From NCBI GenBank assembly GCA_013361525.1, contig JABFXY010000212.1, positions 1 to 41,496 of the forward strand: DNA of 41,496 nucleotides. Reading direction: 5' to 3'. This DNA comes from Polyangiaceae bacterium. GTDB taxonomy: Bacteria; Myxococcota_A; Polyangia; Polyangiales; Polyangiaceae. A program made the position numbers and the translations under genes. The notes beneath the pieces were generated by a model. It did not search any database and had not been told where the DNA came from. It saw only the letters and a list, made by a program, of their open reading frames with translations. Below, piece by piece: positions 22,748 through 31,032 of the stretch; within the stretch, counting starts at the first letter, position 1; every line of letters begins with the position of its first letter.

Positions 22748-24313
22748 TCACTGCAGCTGGCAGGTCTGGAACTCGCCGTCGAGGATGCAGGCGACCGGGC
22801 CGCCCATGTCGACGTTGTTGCAACAGTCGGCGTTGGTGATGCACGGCGAACCGAGCATGCCCTCGGTGCACTCACCGCAGATTGCGGTGTCCGTGGTGCA
22901 GGTACCGGACGCGTCGTCGCAGCAGCCGTCGCAGCAGTCGCCGTCGGCCGTGCACGCACCGCCGGTCGGGACGCAGCTCGCGCCGCCGGGGCAGCACACG
23001 AGGTTACCTGCGTCGTCCGGCGCACAGACGCCGCAGCAGCAGACGTCGCCGAACGCGCACGCGGCGCCGTTGTCGAGGCAGCAGATCGTGTCCCCGCCAC
23101 CTTCCGGTGGCTGGCACTCGATGTCCGGGTACGGATCCTTGCAACACTCCTCCGTGAGGTCGCACGGATTGCCGGGAAGGATGCAGTCCCCCTCTCCGCC
23201 GAAGCAGCGGTCGATGCCGGTCGACGTCGTCTCGCAACCGAAGTCGCCGCCACCGTTCGGACAGCAGTTCGCGCTCGCGCCTTGGAAGCAGACTTCGCCC
23301 GCGGGCAAACACGAGCCGTTGTTGGCGCACCTCATGATCGGCCGACCGTCCATGGTCGAGCCCTTCTGCTCGCAAGCACCGGAGCAGCACTGCGCGTCGG
23401 TCTCGCAGAGCTCGTCTTGAATGCGGCAGCCGCCGAGATATTGGCACCTCGGGTTCCCCGATCCCGTGGGGTCGAGGCACGCGGCCGAGCAGCAGGAGCC
23501 GCCGCTCACGCCTTCCGGCGAGCACGGCTCACCGGCGACGCCACACGCTCCGAGCTCCGCACAGATGCCGGGCGCGCCGTTCGGGCGGTCGCACAGATTG
23601 TTGCAGCAGTCGCCGTCGTCGTTGCATTCCTCCCCCGAGGCTTTGCAAGCCGGGCTCGGTCCACAGACGCAGCCTCCACCGCCGTTGCACGCCGCACCGG
23701 CCGCGTCGACGCACGTCGCGCTACAGCAGTCCGCTGCTGCGGTGCAGGAGTTACCGAGGCTCGAGCAGTTGCCGTCGGGCATACAGGCCCCATCGGCGCA
23801 GGTCGATCCAGCACAGCAGTCGCCTGTCTCGGCGCAGCTTCCGCCGGGCTGGACGCAGGTCGGGCTCTCACAGACGCCGCCCACGCAGTTGCCGGTACAG
23901 CACTCTCCCGCGCCGACGCATGTCGACCCTTCGGGTTGGCAGATGACCTCGCCGCAGGTCCCATCGGCCTGACAGTTCAGCGAGCAGCAGTCGTTGTCGT
24001 CTTGGCAGGCTGCGCCGACCTCGGTCTGACAGCCCTCCTCGACACAGAGCGAGCCCTCGCAGAAGAGCCCGCTACAGCAGGTATCGCCGTCGCAGGTTTG
24101 ACCGAGCGCCAAGCACTCGCTGCCTCCCCCGCCCCCGGTATTTCCTCCCCCCGTTGCACCGCCACCCTGGCCACCCTGGCCCCCCGGGTCGCCATCGTCG
24201 GAGCAGCCCGACGCCACCATGCCCAACATCATCACCGCGGCGACCCCGAGGGACCGCGTCGAAAACGTGGTGCATAAGACCGAGTCGCGCGTCGGACGTC
24301 GTTCGCTCTTCAT
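22748..24313 (-). CDS. Cys-rich lipoprotein with about a dozen six-cysteine, knottin-like units
   Basis: This 521-residue protein starts at an ATG with an AGAGG site and has a hydrophobic signal ending in a lipobox (MVASGC). A Gly/Asn/Gln spacer follows. I count 86 cysteines in total. They recur as C-x6-C-x4-6-CC-x3-4-C-x3-9-C units, e.g. CQTEVGAACQDDNDCC then SLNCQADGTC. This is the spacing of an inhibitor-cystine-knot (dickkopf/colipase-like) unit, repeated about 12-13 times to the end. It is probably a surface-exposed disulfide-rich rod. It is not part of any recognised enzyme. It lies upstream of rph on the same strand with 125 bases between. Confidence 0.88.
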   Translation of the reverse strand: MKSERRPTRDSVLCTTFSTRSLGVAAVMMLGMVASGCSDDGDPGGQGGQGGGATGGGNTGGGGGSECLALGQTCDGDTCCSGLFCEGSLCVEEGCQTEVGAACQDDNDCCSLNCQADGTCGEVICQPEGSTCVGAGECCTGNCVGGVCESPTCVQPGGSCAETGDCCAGSTCADGACMPDGNCSSLGNSCTAAADCCSATCVDAAGAACNGGGGCVCGPSPACKASGEECNDDGDCCNNLCDRPNGAPGICAELGACGVAGEPCSPEGVSGGSCCSAACLDPTGSGNPRCQYLGGCRIQDELCETDAQCCSGACEQKGSTMDGRPIMRCANNGSCLPAGEVCFQGASANCCPNGGGDFGCETTSTGIDRCFGGEGDCILPGNPCDLTEECCKDPYPDIECQPPEGGGDTICCLDNGAACAFGDVCCCGVCAPDDAGNLVCCPGGASCVPTGGACTADGDCCDGCCDDASGTCTTDTAICGECTEGMLGSPCITNADCCNNVDMGGPVACILDGEFQTCQLQ

Positions 24314-24446
24314 GGTGGCCTCTCTCGTGCGGAAGGATGGCTGTGATTGCAGAAGGGCGGTGTCTTGCCGATGATAGACGGATTTCCGACGTCCTTACGC
24401 TGTCGCAAAATTGCACTCGAGCGGGCGGGATTGCCTCGCGGCGCGT

Positions 24447-24821
24447 TCAGGCGTGCATCGAGAAGACCACTGTGTTTCCAGCAGGATCCTTCACGATGAT
24501 CTCGCGCGCGCCGTAGAAGGTCGTCCGTTCCGGTACGACATGCGGCCACCCTTCGAGCGCCTTTCGGATCGGCGCTAGATCGGCGACGCCCACGTACAGA
24601 AACTGCCGAAACGACTCGCCGTCGAGCGGCTCGATGTCCTTCGCCAGCGAAGCTCGGCTCTGGAGCATCAGCTCGACCTCGCCGCGCTTCAGGATGACGA
24701 AGCCGATCTTGTCGCCTTCGGGGACGCTCACCGTCTGCTCGAAGCCGAGCCGTTCGACCCAGAACGGCAGGCACTTCTCGATGGATTCGACGATGAGGTT
24801 CGACGTGATGGATTGGATCAT
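24447..24821 (-). CDS. VOC-superfamily (glyoxalase/dioxygenase fold) protein
   Basis: This 124-residue protein, from an ATG with AGAAG upstream, has a beta-alpha-beta-beta-beta pattern: ITSNLIVESIEKCLPFWVERLGF, then VILKRGEVELML, and the C-terminal IIVKDPAGNTVVF. These are usual in VOC enzymes and resistance proteins. The catalytic or substrate role cannot be told from sequence. The AraC-family gene lies 29 bases upstream on the same strand and probably regulates it. Confidence 0.88.
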   Translation of the reverse strand: MIQSITSNLIVESIEKCLPFWVERLGFEQTVSVPEGDKIGFVILKRGEVELMLQSRASLAKDIEPLDGESFRQFLYVGVADLAPIRKALEGWPHVVPERTTFYGAREIIVKDPAGNTVVFSMHA

Positions 24822-24850
24822 GGCGGTCTTCTTTCCCAAGGGGAGCTCCT

Positions 24851-25642
24851 TCACCCCTCGTGTGCCCCGTCGGTGAGCGCGCGGATTGGAAAAATGGAAC
24901 CGAGCTCCGGCGCGAGCGCTTCGGGCGTCGCCAGCGCGAGCTCGCGAAAATCCCGAATCATGTGAGCTTGGTCGTAGTACCCCGCCTCGGCCGCAACGGC
25001 CGCCCAACCTCGCTGACCTGTTTCACCCGACAGCGCGATCGTGCGGTGCAGGCGGGCGACGCGCGCGAACATCTTGGGTCGCACCCCGACCTCTTCCTCG
25101 ATGCGTCGCGATAGGTGCTGCCGCGTCCAGCCGAGTCGGCTCGCGACCGCCGCCACGCCGCCGCCCTCCGTCTCCGACGCGAGCGCCCGCAGCGCGAGCC
25201 CAACACGAGGATCGAGCGAACCTGCTGCCGGGATTCGTTGGAGCAGAAACGATTCGAGCCCGCGAACGGCGGCTTCGATCGACGAAGCATCGCAGATTCG
25301 TTCGAGCTCGCACGCGGCCTTGCCCAATACGTCACCCGCTCGAACATGGAGGTCGGTGAGCTCGCGGATGTTTCCGCCGAGAAGAGCGCGCGCTGCGCCC
25401 GGACGAAAACGCACCGCGACGATCGATGACGACGATGCCGCGGGCACCAGGATCGCGCGGGTCATCGTACCGACGACCTCGGCTTCGCCGACCTCGACGC
25501 GAACGAGGAGATCGACACAGCCGTCGGGCAACACACGTTGCAATGGCGCGGATGGCGTCCGCTGCGAAGCACGACCGCGCCACCAGAGCCGATCGACGAA
25601 GGGCCGAAGGGCCGGATGGGGCAGCCGCTCTTCGTAGCTCAC
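24851..25642 (-). CDS. AraC-family transcriptional regulator
   Basis: This 263-residue regulator has an N-terminal sensing region that begins EERLPHPALRPFVDRLWWRG and contains RVLPDGCVDLLVR and ITVRFRPGAA-type sequence, as seen in many AraC regulators of small-molecule response. The C-terminal DNA-binding domain (about 155-250) has two helix-turn-helix motifs: VAAVASRLGWTRQHLSRRIEEEVG and WAAVAAEAGYYDQAHMIRDFREL. The start overlaps the upstream ComEA-like gene's stop by four bases. The VOC gene follows after 29 bases. The inducer is unknown. Confidence 0.92.
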   Translation of the reverse strand: MSYEERLPHPALRPFVDRLWWRGRASQRTPSAPLQRVLPDGCVDLLVRVEVGEAEVVGTMTRAILVPAASSSSIVAVRFRPGAARALLGGNIRELTDLHVRAGDVLGKAACELERICDASSIEAAVRGLESFLLQRIPAAGSLDPRVGLALRALASETEGGGVAAVASRLGWTRQHLSRRIEEEVGVRPKMFARVARLHRTIALSGETGQRGWAAVAAEAGYYDQAHMIRDFRELALATPEALAPELGSIFPIRALTDGAHEG

Positions 25643-26205
25643 GGACCAGATTCTAGCTTGGCCGCGGGTGCATCCAGCACGACGAGGGGCCTCAATCGAT
25701 CCAAGAACTTTCGTTTGATGCCGCGCACGCGCATCAAGTCTTCGAGCCGTTTGAAGCGCCCGCCGAGCTTCGTTCTCAGATCGACGATCGCTTTCGCTTT
25801 GCTGGCGCCAATCCCTGGAAGCGCGTCGAGATCCTCGACGGACGCGAGGTTCAGGATGAGCTTCCCATCCGGGGTCTTCGAAGACACGACCGGCGCGGAA
25901 CCATGCGCGCTCGCCGAGCTGGACGCGGCAGGTTGCGGGGTCTCGTCCGCCATCTCTGCGCTGGTCGCGGAAACTGCCGGCACCGACACCTCGGGCTCAC
26001 GTTCACGTCGCTTTTCGTGACGTGAACGCGGATGGTCCGTCCCCATTGCCGCGGCGGCGGGCCTCGGCCCGAGCCATCGATCGAAGACGCCGGATCCCAA
26101 CAGCCCGAGCACCACGAGCACCACACCGAAACCAGCCGCCTTCATCAAGAGCGGGGCCCATGCGCTCGCGGCGACACGCGACAAAACCGAACGGAGCTTG
26201 CTCAT
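25639..26205 (-). CDS. Membrane-anchored ComEA-like helix-hairpin-helix protein
   Basis: The 188-residue product has one N-terminal membrane helix (AAGFGVVLVVLGLLGS), a disordered Ser/Ala/Pro/Glu linker (about 50-115), and a C-terminal HhH domain (about 118-175): LNLASVEDLDALPGIGASKAKAIVDLR then LMRVRGIKRKFLDRLRPL. Relatives such as ComEA bind DNA at the cell surface for uptake, but this domain is also found in other DNA-linked proteins. There are no other com genes nearby. It overlaps the AraC gene downstream by four bases. Confidence 0.85.
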   Translation of the reverse strand: MSKLRSVLSRVAASAWAPLLMKAAGFGVVLVVLGLLGSGVFDRWLGPRPAAAAMGTDHPRSRHEKRREREPEVSVPAVSATSAEMADETPQPAASSSASAHGSAPVVSSKTPDGKLILNLASVEDLDALPGIGASKAKAIVDLRTKLGGRFKRLEDLMRVRGIKRKFLDRLRPLVVLDAPAAKLESGP

Positions 26206-26275
26206 GGCCCGCGCGCATTGCGCGCTGCGTGCCCGGGCCAGCTCCGTCGAATTTCGGTGAAAACGAAGCTGTTCG

Positions 26276-26312
26276 GGTGGCGGCCGCCGGCGAATCGCCG
26301 GTGCTCGCCACC
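26276..26312 (-). terminator. Hairpin after the TPR gene
   Basis: GGTGGCG (26276-26282) pairs with CGCCACC (26306-26312), and inside it CCGGCG (26287-26292) pairs with CGCCGG (26296-26301). It lies eight bases beyond the stop of the TPR gene on the minus strand. No T tract follows, so termination is inferred from position and stem strength. Confidence 0.4.
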
Positions 26313-26319
26313 AAAGTCG

Positions 26320-27453
26320 TCAGCTCGACTTCGGAACGTTCGCGAGCTTCGCGATCTGCTGCTGTTGCTGCTGGAGGAACTGCGCGACCTGCTTCGAGCG
26401 CTGCACCGCGAACTCTTTCACCTGCTGGTTCTGCGAGCCGGCGAGCGCGTTCAGCAGCTTCGTCACCTTGTCGATCTGGCGCGATTGGAAGAGCGCCTCG
26501 AAGTAGTTGTTCGCGAGACGCACGTCGCGGGTCATCTTCGCCTCGTGAGGCTGCAGCAGCTTCACGACCGACTCGAGATCACCCTTCTGCCCGAAGAGCG
26601 CTGACTGCGCGAGGAGCGCGAGGATGTCGTCGCTGTTTACCTCGAGCGCCTTCTTGCCGTACTCGACCGCCTTGTCGCGGGTCTCTTCTTTGCCGCCGAA
26701 GTACGCCTGCAGCGCGACCAGCGGACGAGCGTTCTTCTTCTCTTTCGCGAGCTTCTCGAGCTCCTCGCAGGCGGCGGCTTCGTCTTTCTCTTCCTTGATT
26801 TGCGTGAAGAGGTAGGCCCAGGCGTCGACGAGATCGCCGTCGACCTCGAGCGCCTTGTCGATCATCTCGCGCTCGGCCTTGGCGTCGCCCTTCTTCTTCT
26901 GGAGCTTCGCGAGGTGGAGCGACGGATAGGGGCTCGTCTTGAGGAGGTTCTGCGCGCCCTTCAGGGTGCCCTCGGCCTTGTCGAACTTGTCCTGCTGGAG
27001 CTGACAGATGCCGAGCGCGAGCCAATCCTCACCGGTGCCGCCCTTTGCCACGACCTTCGAGAGCACCTGCTCGGCGCGCTGGAAGCGCTCGTGCTTCATG
27101 AGCTCTTGCGCATAGATGCGGCCGCGGTTCAGGTCCTCGGGCTTCTCGTTGAAGTGTTTGTCCAGTCCCCCAAGAAGGTCTTCCAAACCGATCATGAGGG
27201 GACGCCCTTGTTCGTCCTGGACTTGGACGGCGGGGCCATTGAACCCTAGGAGCTCCCAGAGCTGCTCGCGGGTGATCGCGAGGGGGCCCGTCTCGAGCTT
27301 CTCCTTCAGCTCGTCCGTCATCTTCTGAATCGGCAAAACCACCAGCGCATTCGGCGGGATCCCGTTCTGAAAAGCCGTCACCGGCGCCACGATCGCCGCG
27401 CCGCCCTGAATGTTGAGGCCTTGAATCGCCGTCCCGTTTCCTGCTGCCGCCAT
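26320..27453 (-). CDS. Cytoplasmic TPR-repeat protein
   Basis: This 377-residue protein starts with GGAG at good spacing. The N-terminus (about 1-90) is not helical-repeat in character and includes QNGIPPNALVVLPIQKMTDEL and LWELLGFNGPAVQVQDEQGR. From about 105 on, it is tetratricopeptide-like helix pairs (ERFQRAEQVLSKVVAKGG, LALGICQLQQDKFDKAEGTLKGA, PSLHLAKLQKKKGDAKAER). The C-terminus is Gln-rich (LQQQQQQIAKLANVPKSS). No signal peptide. Function is probably protein-protein interaction. Upstream is a divergent gene on the other strand. Confidence 0.85.
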   Translation of the reverse strand: MAAAGNGTAIQGLNIQGGAAIVAPVTAFQNGIPPNALVVLPIQKMTDELKEKLETGPLAITREQLWELLGFNGPAVQVQDEQGRPLMIGLEDLLGGLDKHFNEKPEDLNRGRIYAQELMKHERFQRAEQVLSKVVAKGGTGEDWLALGICQLQQDKFDKAEGTLKGAQNLLKTSPYPSLHLAKLQKKKGDAKAEREMIDKALEVDGDLVDAWAYLFTQIKEEKDEAAACEELEKLAKEKKNARPLVALQAYFGGKEETRDKAVEYGKKALEVNSDDILALLAQSALFGQKGDLESVVKLLQPHEAKMTRDVRLANNYFEALFQSRQIDKVTKLLNALAGSQNQQVKEFAVQRSKQVAQFLQQQQQQIAKLANVPKSS

Positions 27454-27587
27454 GTGCTTGCTCCAATCCAGCGAAAGAGGGCCGGCAAGCTAGCAGCGCG
27501 GGGACACGCCAGCAACGGGCCGCTCCGTCGCCCTCTGGTTGCGCCGGACGCGTGCGCACGCATCATGACTGAACAGCGGGGGGAACG

Positions 27588-28100
27588 GTGAGCCACGCAC
27601 ACCTCGAAACGAAGCCGAGTTGGCCATTCGTCGGATGGCCCATTCACTTCGCGGATCGTCGTCTCGGCTACGTGTGGCTGGTCGACCCGGACGTCCTCAT
27701 CTTCCACGCGACCGTCACGCAAGGCACGGCGGAGAGCGCGACGTTGCTGCACGACACCGTCGACGCCGCCTGGAAGCTCAACCGCGATGCATTCACCCGA
27801 GCAGGCGGCGTCGCGCTCCTGGTCGATGCGCGATCGCTCACCTCGTACACGACGGAAGGGCGCCAGCGTTACGCCGAGCGCGTGCGGACCAGGCCGCGCG
27901 GCCACGTGCGACGTGTCGTCGTCGTGGTCCCGCAAGATCGATTGCTCCGAATGGCGGCGGAGGCGCTCGGTCTCATCGCGCAGCTCGCCGGCGGCTCATC
28001 GATGGAAGTTCTGCGCGATCCGAAAGAGGCACTCGAGATGTTGGGCGTGATCGCCCCCGCGCCGGGTGATCTTTCGAGGTTGCCGCTGATGGTCCGGTGA
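27588..28100 (+). CDS. Unknown protein, possibly STAS/SpoIIAA-like
   Basis: This 170-residue protein starts at a GTG with a GGGGGGAA site close upstream. It reads GYVWLVDPDVLIFHATVTQGT then a helix, GGVALLVDARSLTSYTTEGRQRYAERV, and VRRVVVVVPQDRLLRMAAEALG. The strand-helix alternation and the ARSLTSYTTEGR region resemble SpoIIAA-like STAS folds, but conserved residues are not convincing. It has no membrane segment or signal. It is divergent from the TPR gene and convergent with recD2. Confidence 0.7.
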   Translation: MSHAHLETKPSWPFVGWPIHFADRRLGYVWLVDPDVLIFHATVTQGTAESATLLHDTVDAAWKLNRDAFTRAGGVALLVDARSLTSYTTEGRQRYAERVRTRPRGHVRRVVVVVPQDRLLRMAAEALGLIAQLAGGSSMEVLRDPKEALEMLGVIAPAPGDLSRLPLMVR

Positions 28101-28151
28101 CGATCGCGGCGACTCTTCACCGATTGAACGTCGTCACGTCCGCTGCGTAGC

Positions 28152-30440
28152 TCAGCCCCGTACGGCTGCTCGAAGCCGCTCTGCGAGCGCCGTCGATCGC
28201 GTCTCTTTGCGTATCTCGGCGAGGCTCAAGCTGATCGCGCGCTTCGACCCGACGATGACGACGAGCCGCTTGCCTCGCGTCACCGCGGTGTAGAGCAAGT
28301 TGCGCGAGAGCATCACGAAGTGATTCATCGTGAAGGGAATGACGACGGCCGCGTATTCGCTGCCCTGGCTCTTGTGGATGCTCGTCGCGTACGCGAGCGT
28401 CAGCTCCTCGAGGTCACCTTCTTCGTACGTCACTTGTCGGTCGTCGAACGTCACGACCAAGACGCGTGCCTCCTGATCGATCTTCGAGATGAAACCGAGA
28501 TCGCCGTTGTAGACCTCGCGATCGTAGTCATTTTTCAGCTGCATGACTTTGTCGCCGAGGCGAAACACGCGCTGCCCGACCTTCACGGTCGGCCCGTTGG
28601 GGTTCAGCGCAGTCTGAAGGCGCTCGTTCAACGCGATCGTGCCCGACGCGCCCTTGTGCATCGGTGTCAGGATCTGCACGTCGCGCACCGGGTGGAGCCC
28701 GAAGGCCTTCGGGATCCGCTCCGTCACGAGGCCGACGAGGGCATCCGCCGCGGCCTCGTCGTCTTTGCGTTCGACCAGGTAAAACTCGCCCTCTTGCCCG
28801 CGATCCGAAATTGGCAGCTCGCCGGCGTGGATGCGGTGCGCGTTCTGGACGATGAGGCTGCCCGCGGCCTGCCTGAAAATCTGCGAGAGGCGCGCGGTCG
28901 GGATCACCTCGGAGGTGATCGCATCGCGGAGCACGGCGCCGGGGCCGACGCTCGGAAGCTGATCGACATCGCCGACCAACACCAGGCGAGCCTGCTGCGG
29001 AAGCGCGGAGACCAGCGCGTCCATCAGCTCGAGATCGACCATCGACGATTCGTCGACCACGAGCGCGCCGATATCGAGCCGAGCCATTTCGTTGCGCGTG
29101 AACTCGCGCGTCTTCGGATCGAACTCGAGCAGCCGATGCAGGGTGACGGCTTCGCGCTTCGTCGCCTCCGTCATCCGCTTCGCAGCGCGGCCGGTCGGCG
29201 CCGCGAGACGTGTCTTCAACCCTGCCTGATCGAACAACATCAAGAGTGCGCGCACGATCGTCGTCTTTCCGACGCCCGGGCCACCGGTGATGACGACGAC
29301 CTTGCTTCTCGCCGCCAGCTCGACGGCGTCGCGTTGCGCGGGCGCGAGGCTGACGTTCGACTTCTCCTCGAAGTCCTTTGCGACGCGCTCGACCAAGCTA
29401 TCGAGAGGCCGGCCGATCACCGGCGTCGCGACCAGCTCCGCGAGCTTCCGTGCGATCCGTACCTCGGCGTCGTAGAGCGCCGGCGTGTAGATCGCGACAC
29501 CTTCGATGCCCGACAGGCCGATCTCCGCGCGCGCTCGCTTCTCCGAAAGGAGCGCGTCGATTGCGACCTCCACCTTGGCCTCGTCTATCTCGAGCATTCG
29601 CGCGCAGAGGTCACGGAGCTGTCCGCGCTCGGTGAAGACGTGTCCCGACGTCGAGCGCTCGTGCAGGACTTGAAGCACACCGGCCTGCGCGCGCTCGGGA
29701 GCGTCCTTCGCGATACCGAGCGAGCTCGCGATGCGATCCGCCGTTTTGAAGCCGACGCCCCACACGTCGAGCGCGAGCCGGTACGGACTGGCCGAGACGA
29801 TCGCGACTGCGCGCGGGCCGAAGCGCTTGTAGATCCTCGACGCCAGCGCCGGCGAAGCGCCGTGCGACTGCAAGAAGATCATGATCGCGCCGACGGCCCG
29901 GTGCGCCTCCCAAGCCTTTTCGATCTGGCTGGCGCGCTTCGCGCCGAGGCCGGCGACCTCGTTCAGTCGGCTCGGGTTGTGGTCGAGGACCTCCAGCGTT
30001 TGCTCGCCGAACGTCTCCACGATCTTCTTCGCGAACGCCGCGCCGACCCCGGGCACGAGCCCGGACCCGAGGAATCGCTCCACGCCGGAGAGGGTCGCTG
30101 GCGCGACCGTCAGCAAGGTCTCCACCTTGAACTGCTCGCCGCGTTTCACGTCGCGCGTCAGCTTCCCCGTCGCGCGCACGCGCGTCCCGGGGGGCGGCAG
30201 CGGAAACACACCGACGAGCGTCTTCTCCTCCGCGCGGCCGTCGAGCTTCACGCGGATGACGCGAAACCCGGTCTCGTCGCTCGAATACGTGATGCGAACG
30301 ACCTCGCCGTCGATGGTGATGCCGTCACCCGAAGGCGCTTTTGCGAAGAGCTGCGCCTGCCCTCCACCGAGGCCCGTGCGCGCCGGCGCGGCGGGCGGGT
30401 CCCGGCGCGGCTCGGCTGGTTTTTGAGGGGGCCTGGACAT
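28152..30440 (-). CDS. recD2: RecD2-type ATP-dependent DNA helicase
   Basis: This 762-residue superfamily 1 helicase has an N-terminal OB-like region, then HhH repeats (about 115-240, including LVPGVGAAFAKKIVETFG and VAGLGAKRASQIEKAW). The motor has Walker A GGPGVGKTT (386-394), Walker B VVDESSMVD (461-469), motif III GDVDQLPSVG (490-499) and motif VI LYTAVTRGK (716-724). The lack of a RecB/RecC partner and the HhH N-terminus point to the RecD2 branch, which acts alone in repair and replication stress. The ATG is preceded by GGAG. The long extension of the N-terminus (1-35) is low complexity. Confidence 0.93.
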   Translation of the reverse strand: MSRPPQKPAEPRRDPPAAPARTGLGGGQAQLFAKAPSGDGITIDGEVVRITYSSDETGFRVIRVKLDGRAEEKTLVGVFPLPPPGTRVRATGKLTRDVKRGEQFKVETLLTVAPATLSGVERFLGSGLVPGVGAAFAKKIVETFGEQTLEVLDHNPSRLNEVAGLGAKRASQIEKAWEAHRAVGAIMIFLQSHGASPALASRIYKRFGPRAVAIVSASPYRLALDVWGVGFKTADRIASSLGIAKDAPERAQAGVLQVLHERSTSGHVFTERGQLRDLCARMLEIDEAKVEVAIDALLSEKRARAEIGLSGIEGVAIYTPALYDAEVRIARKLAELVATPVIGRPLDSLVERVAKDFEEKSNVSLAPAQRDAVELAARSKVVVITGGPGVGKTTIVRALLMLFDQAGLKTRLAAPTGRAAKRMTEATKREAVTLHRLLEFDPKTREFTRNEMARLDIGALVVDESSMVDLELMDALVSALPQQARLVLVGDVDQLPSVGPGAVLRDAITSEVIPTARLSQIFRQAAGSLIVQNAHRIHAGELPISDRGQEGEFYLVERKDDEAAADALVGLVTERIPKAFGLHPVRDVQILTPMHKGASGTIALNERLQTALNPNGPTVKVGQRVFRLGDKVMQLKNDYDREVYNGDLGFISKIDQEARVLVVTFDDRQVTYEEGDLEELTLAYATSIHKSQGSEYAAVVIPFTMNHFVMLSRNLLYTAVTRGKRLVVIVGSKRAISLSLAEIRKETRSTALAERLRAAVRG

Positions 30441-30511
30441 CTCTCCAGTGACGCTAGCCCGGCGGGGACGCTGTGCCTACTCCACGTCGGCCGGCGCCTC
30501 CCGCACTCCGA

Positions 30512-30916
30512 TCAGCCGGAAGCAGCGTCGGGAAGTTTGGCGATCACCTTGATTTCGAATTGAAAGCCGTAGAGCCAGGTGACGCCGATACCAGTCAGCG
30601 TCGGATGCGGCGCCTCACCCCAACGCTCCATCACCACCTTCCAAATCGGCTCGAACTTCTCGGCAGGATCGACGACGAAGAGGGTGACGTCGACCACATC
30701 CCTGAACGTGCAGCCGGCGGCCGTCAGAATCGCGTCGAGGTTGTCGAATGCGAGCCGGACCTGCGCCTCGAGATCCGGCTCGGGTGAACCGTCCGGTCGG
30801 CTACCCACTTGTCCCGAGACGAAGAGAAAGCCATTGGAGCGAATGGCGGGCGAATAGCGGTTTCGCTCGTACAGCGCTTGGCGACCTGCAGGAAAGACGA
30901 CGTCACGTGAGGGCAT
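30512..30916 (-). CDS. RidA-family (YjgF/YER057c/UK114) protein lacking the catalytic arginine
   Basis: This 134-residue protein has the trimeric Rid fold pattern, with AIRSNGFLFVSGQVGSRPDG, QVRLAFDNLDAILTAAGCTFRDVVDVTLFV and FEIKVIAKL. In RidA deaminases a conserved Arg follows a Pro-Ala (PARS) before the last strand. Here the segment reads APHPTLTGIGVTWL, with no Arg. It is therefore probably a Rid subgroup that does not hydrolyse imines. It is divergent from a LysR-family gene, and a palindrome lies between, so joint regulation is likely. Confidence 0.88.
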   Translation of the reverse strand: MPSRDVVFPAGRQALYERNRYSPAIRSNGFLFVSGQVGSRPDGSPEPDLEAQVRLAFDNLDAILTAAGCTFRDVVDVTLFVVDPAEKFEPIWKVVMERWGEAPHPTLTGIGVTWLYGFQFEIKVIAKLPDAASG

Positions 30917-30993
30917 GACTCAACTCCTTCGAGATGTGTGGGCAGGACCCTAAGAGCTGGCTCCGAGCGGATAAACGAGCAAGATGCGCCATC

Positions 30994-31016
30994 ACTGTTT
31001 CGTGTGAGCAAACAGT
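30994..31016. promoter_or_regulatory. Inverted repeat in the RidA/LysR intergenic region
   Basis: ACTGTTT (30994-31000) and AAACAGT (31010-31016) are perfect 7-base arms around nine bases. It ends 17 bases before the LysR start codon. LysR regulators bind dyads with a T-N11-A core in their divergent promoter, so this is the best operator candidate for the pair. Confidence 0.5.
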
Positions 31017-31032
31017 ATCGAGGCGCTGGACG

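Noticed and set aside
22733..24277. 514-residue plus-strand Ala/Val/Arg-rich frame
   Set aside because: Antisense of the Cys-rich lipoprotein; the composition is the expected complement.
24314..24446. Promoter for the Cys-rich lipoprotein (TTGCGA and TATCAT)
   Set aside because: The two boxes are 26 bases apart, too far for a sigma-70-type promoter.
28320..30563. Long plus-strand frame opposite recD2
   Set aside because: It is the antisense of a clear RecD2 helicase. The product is Arg/Asp/Leu-rich with no motif, an effect of the G/C-rich third positions.
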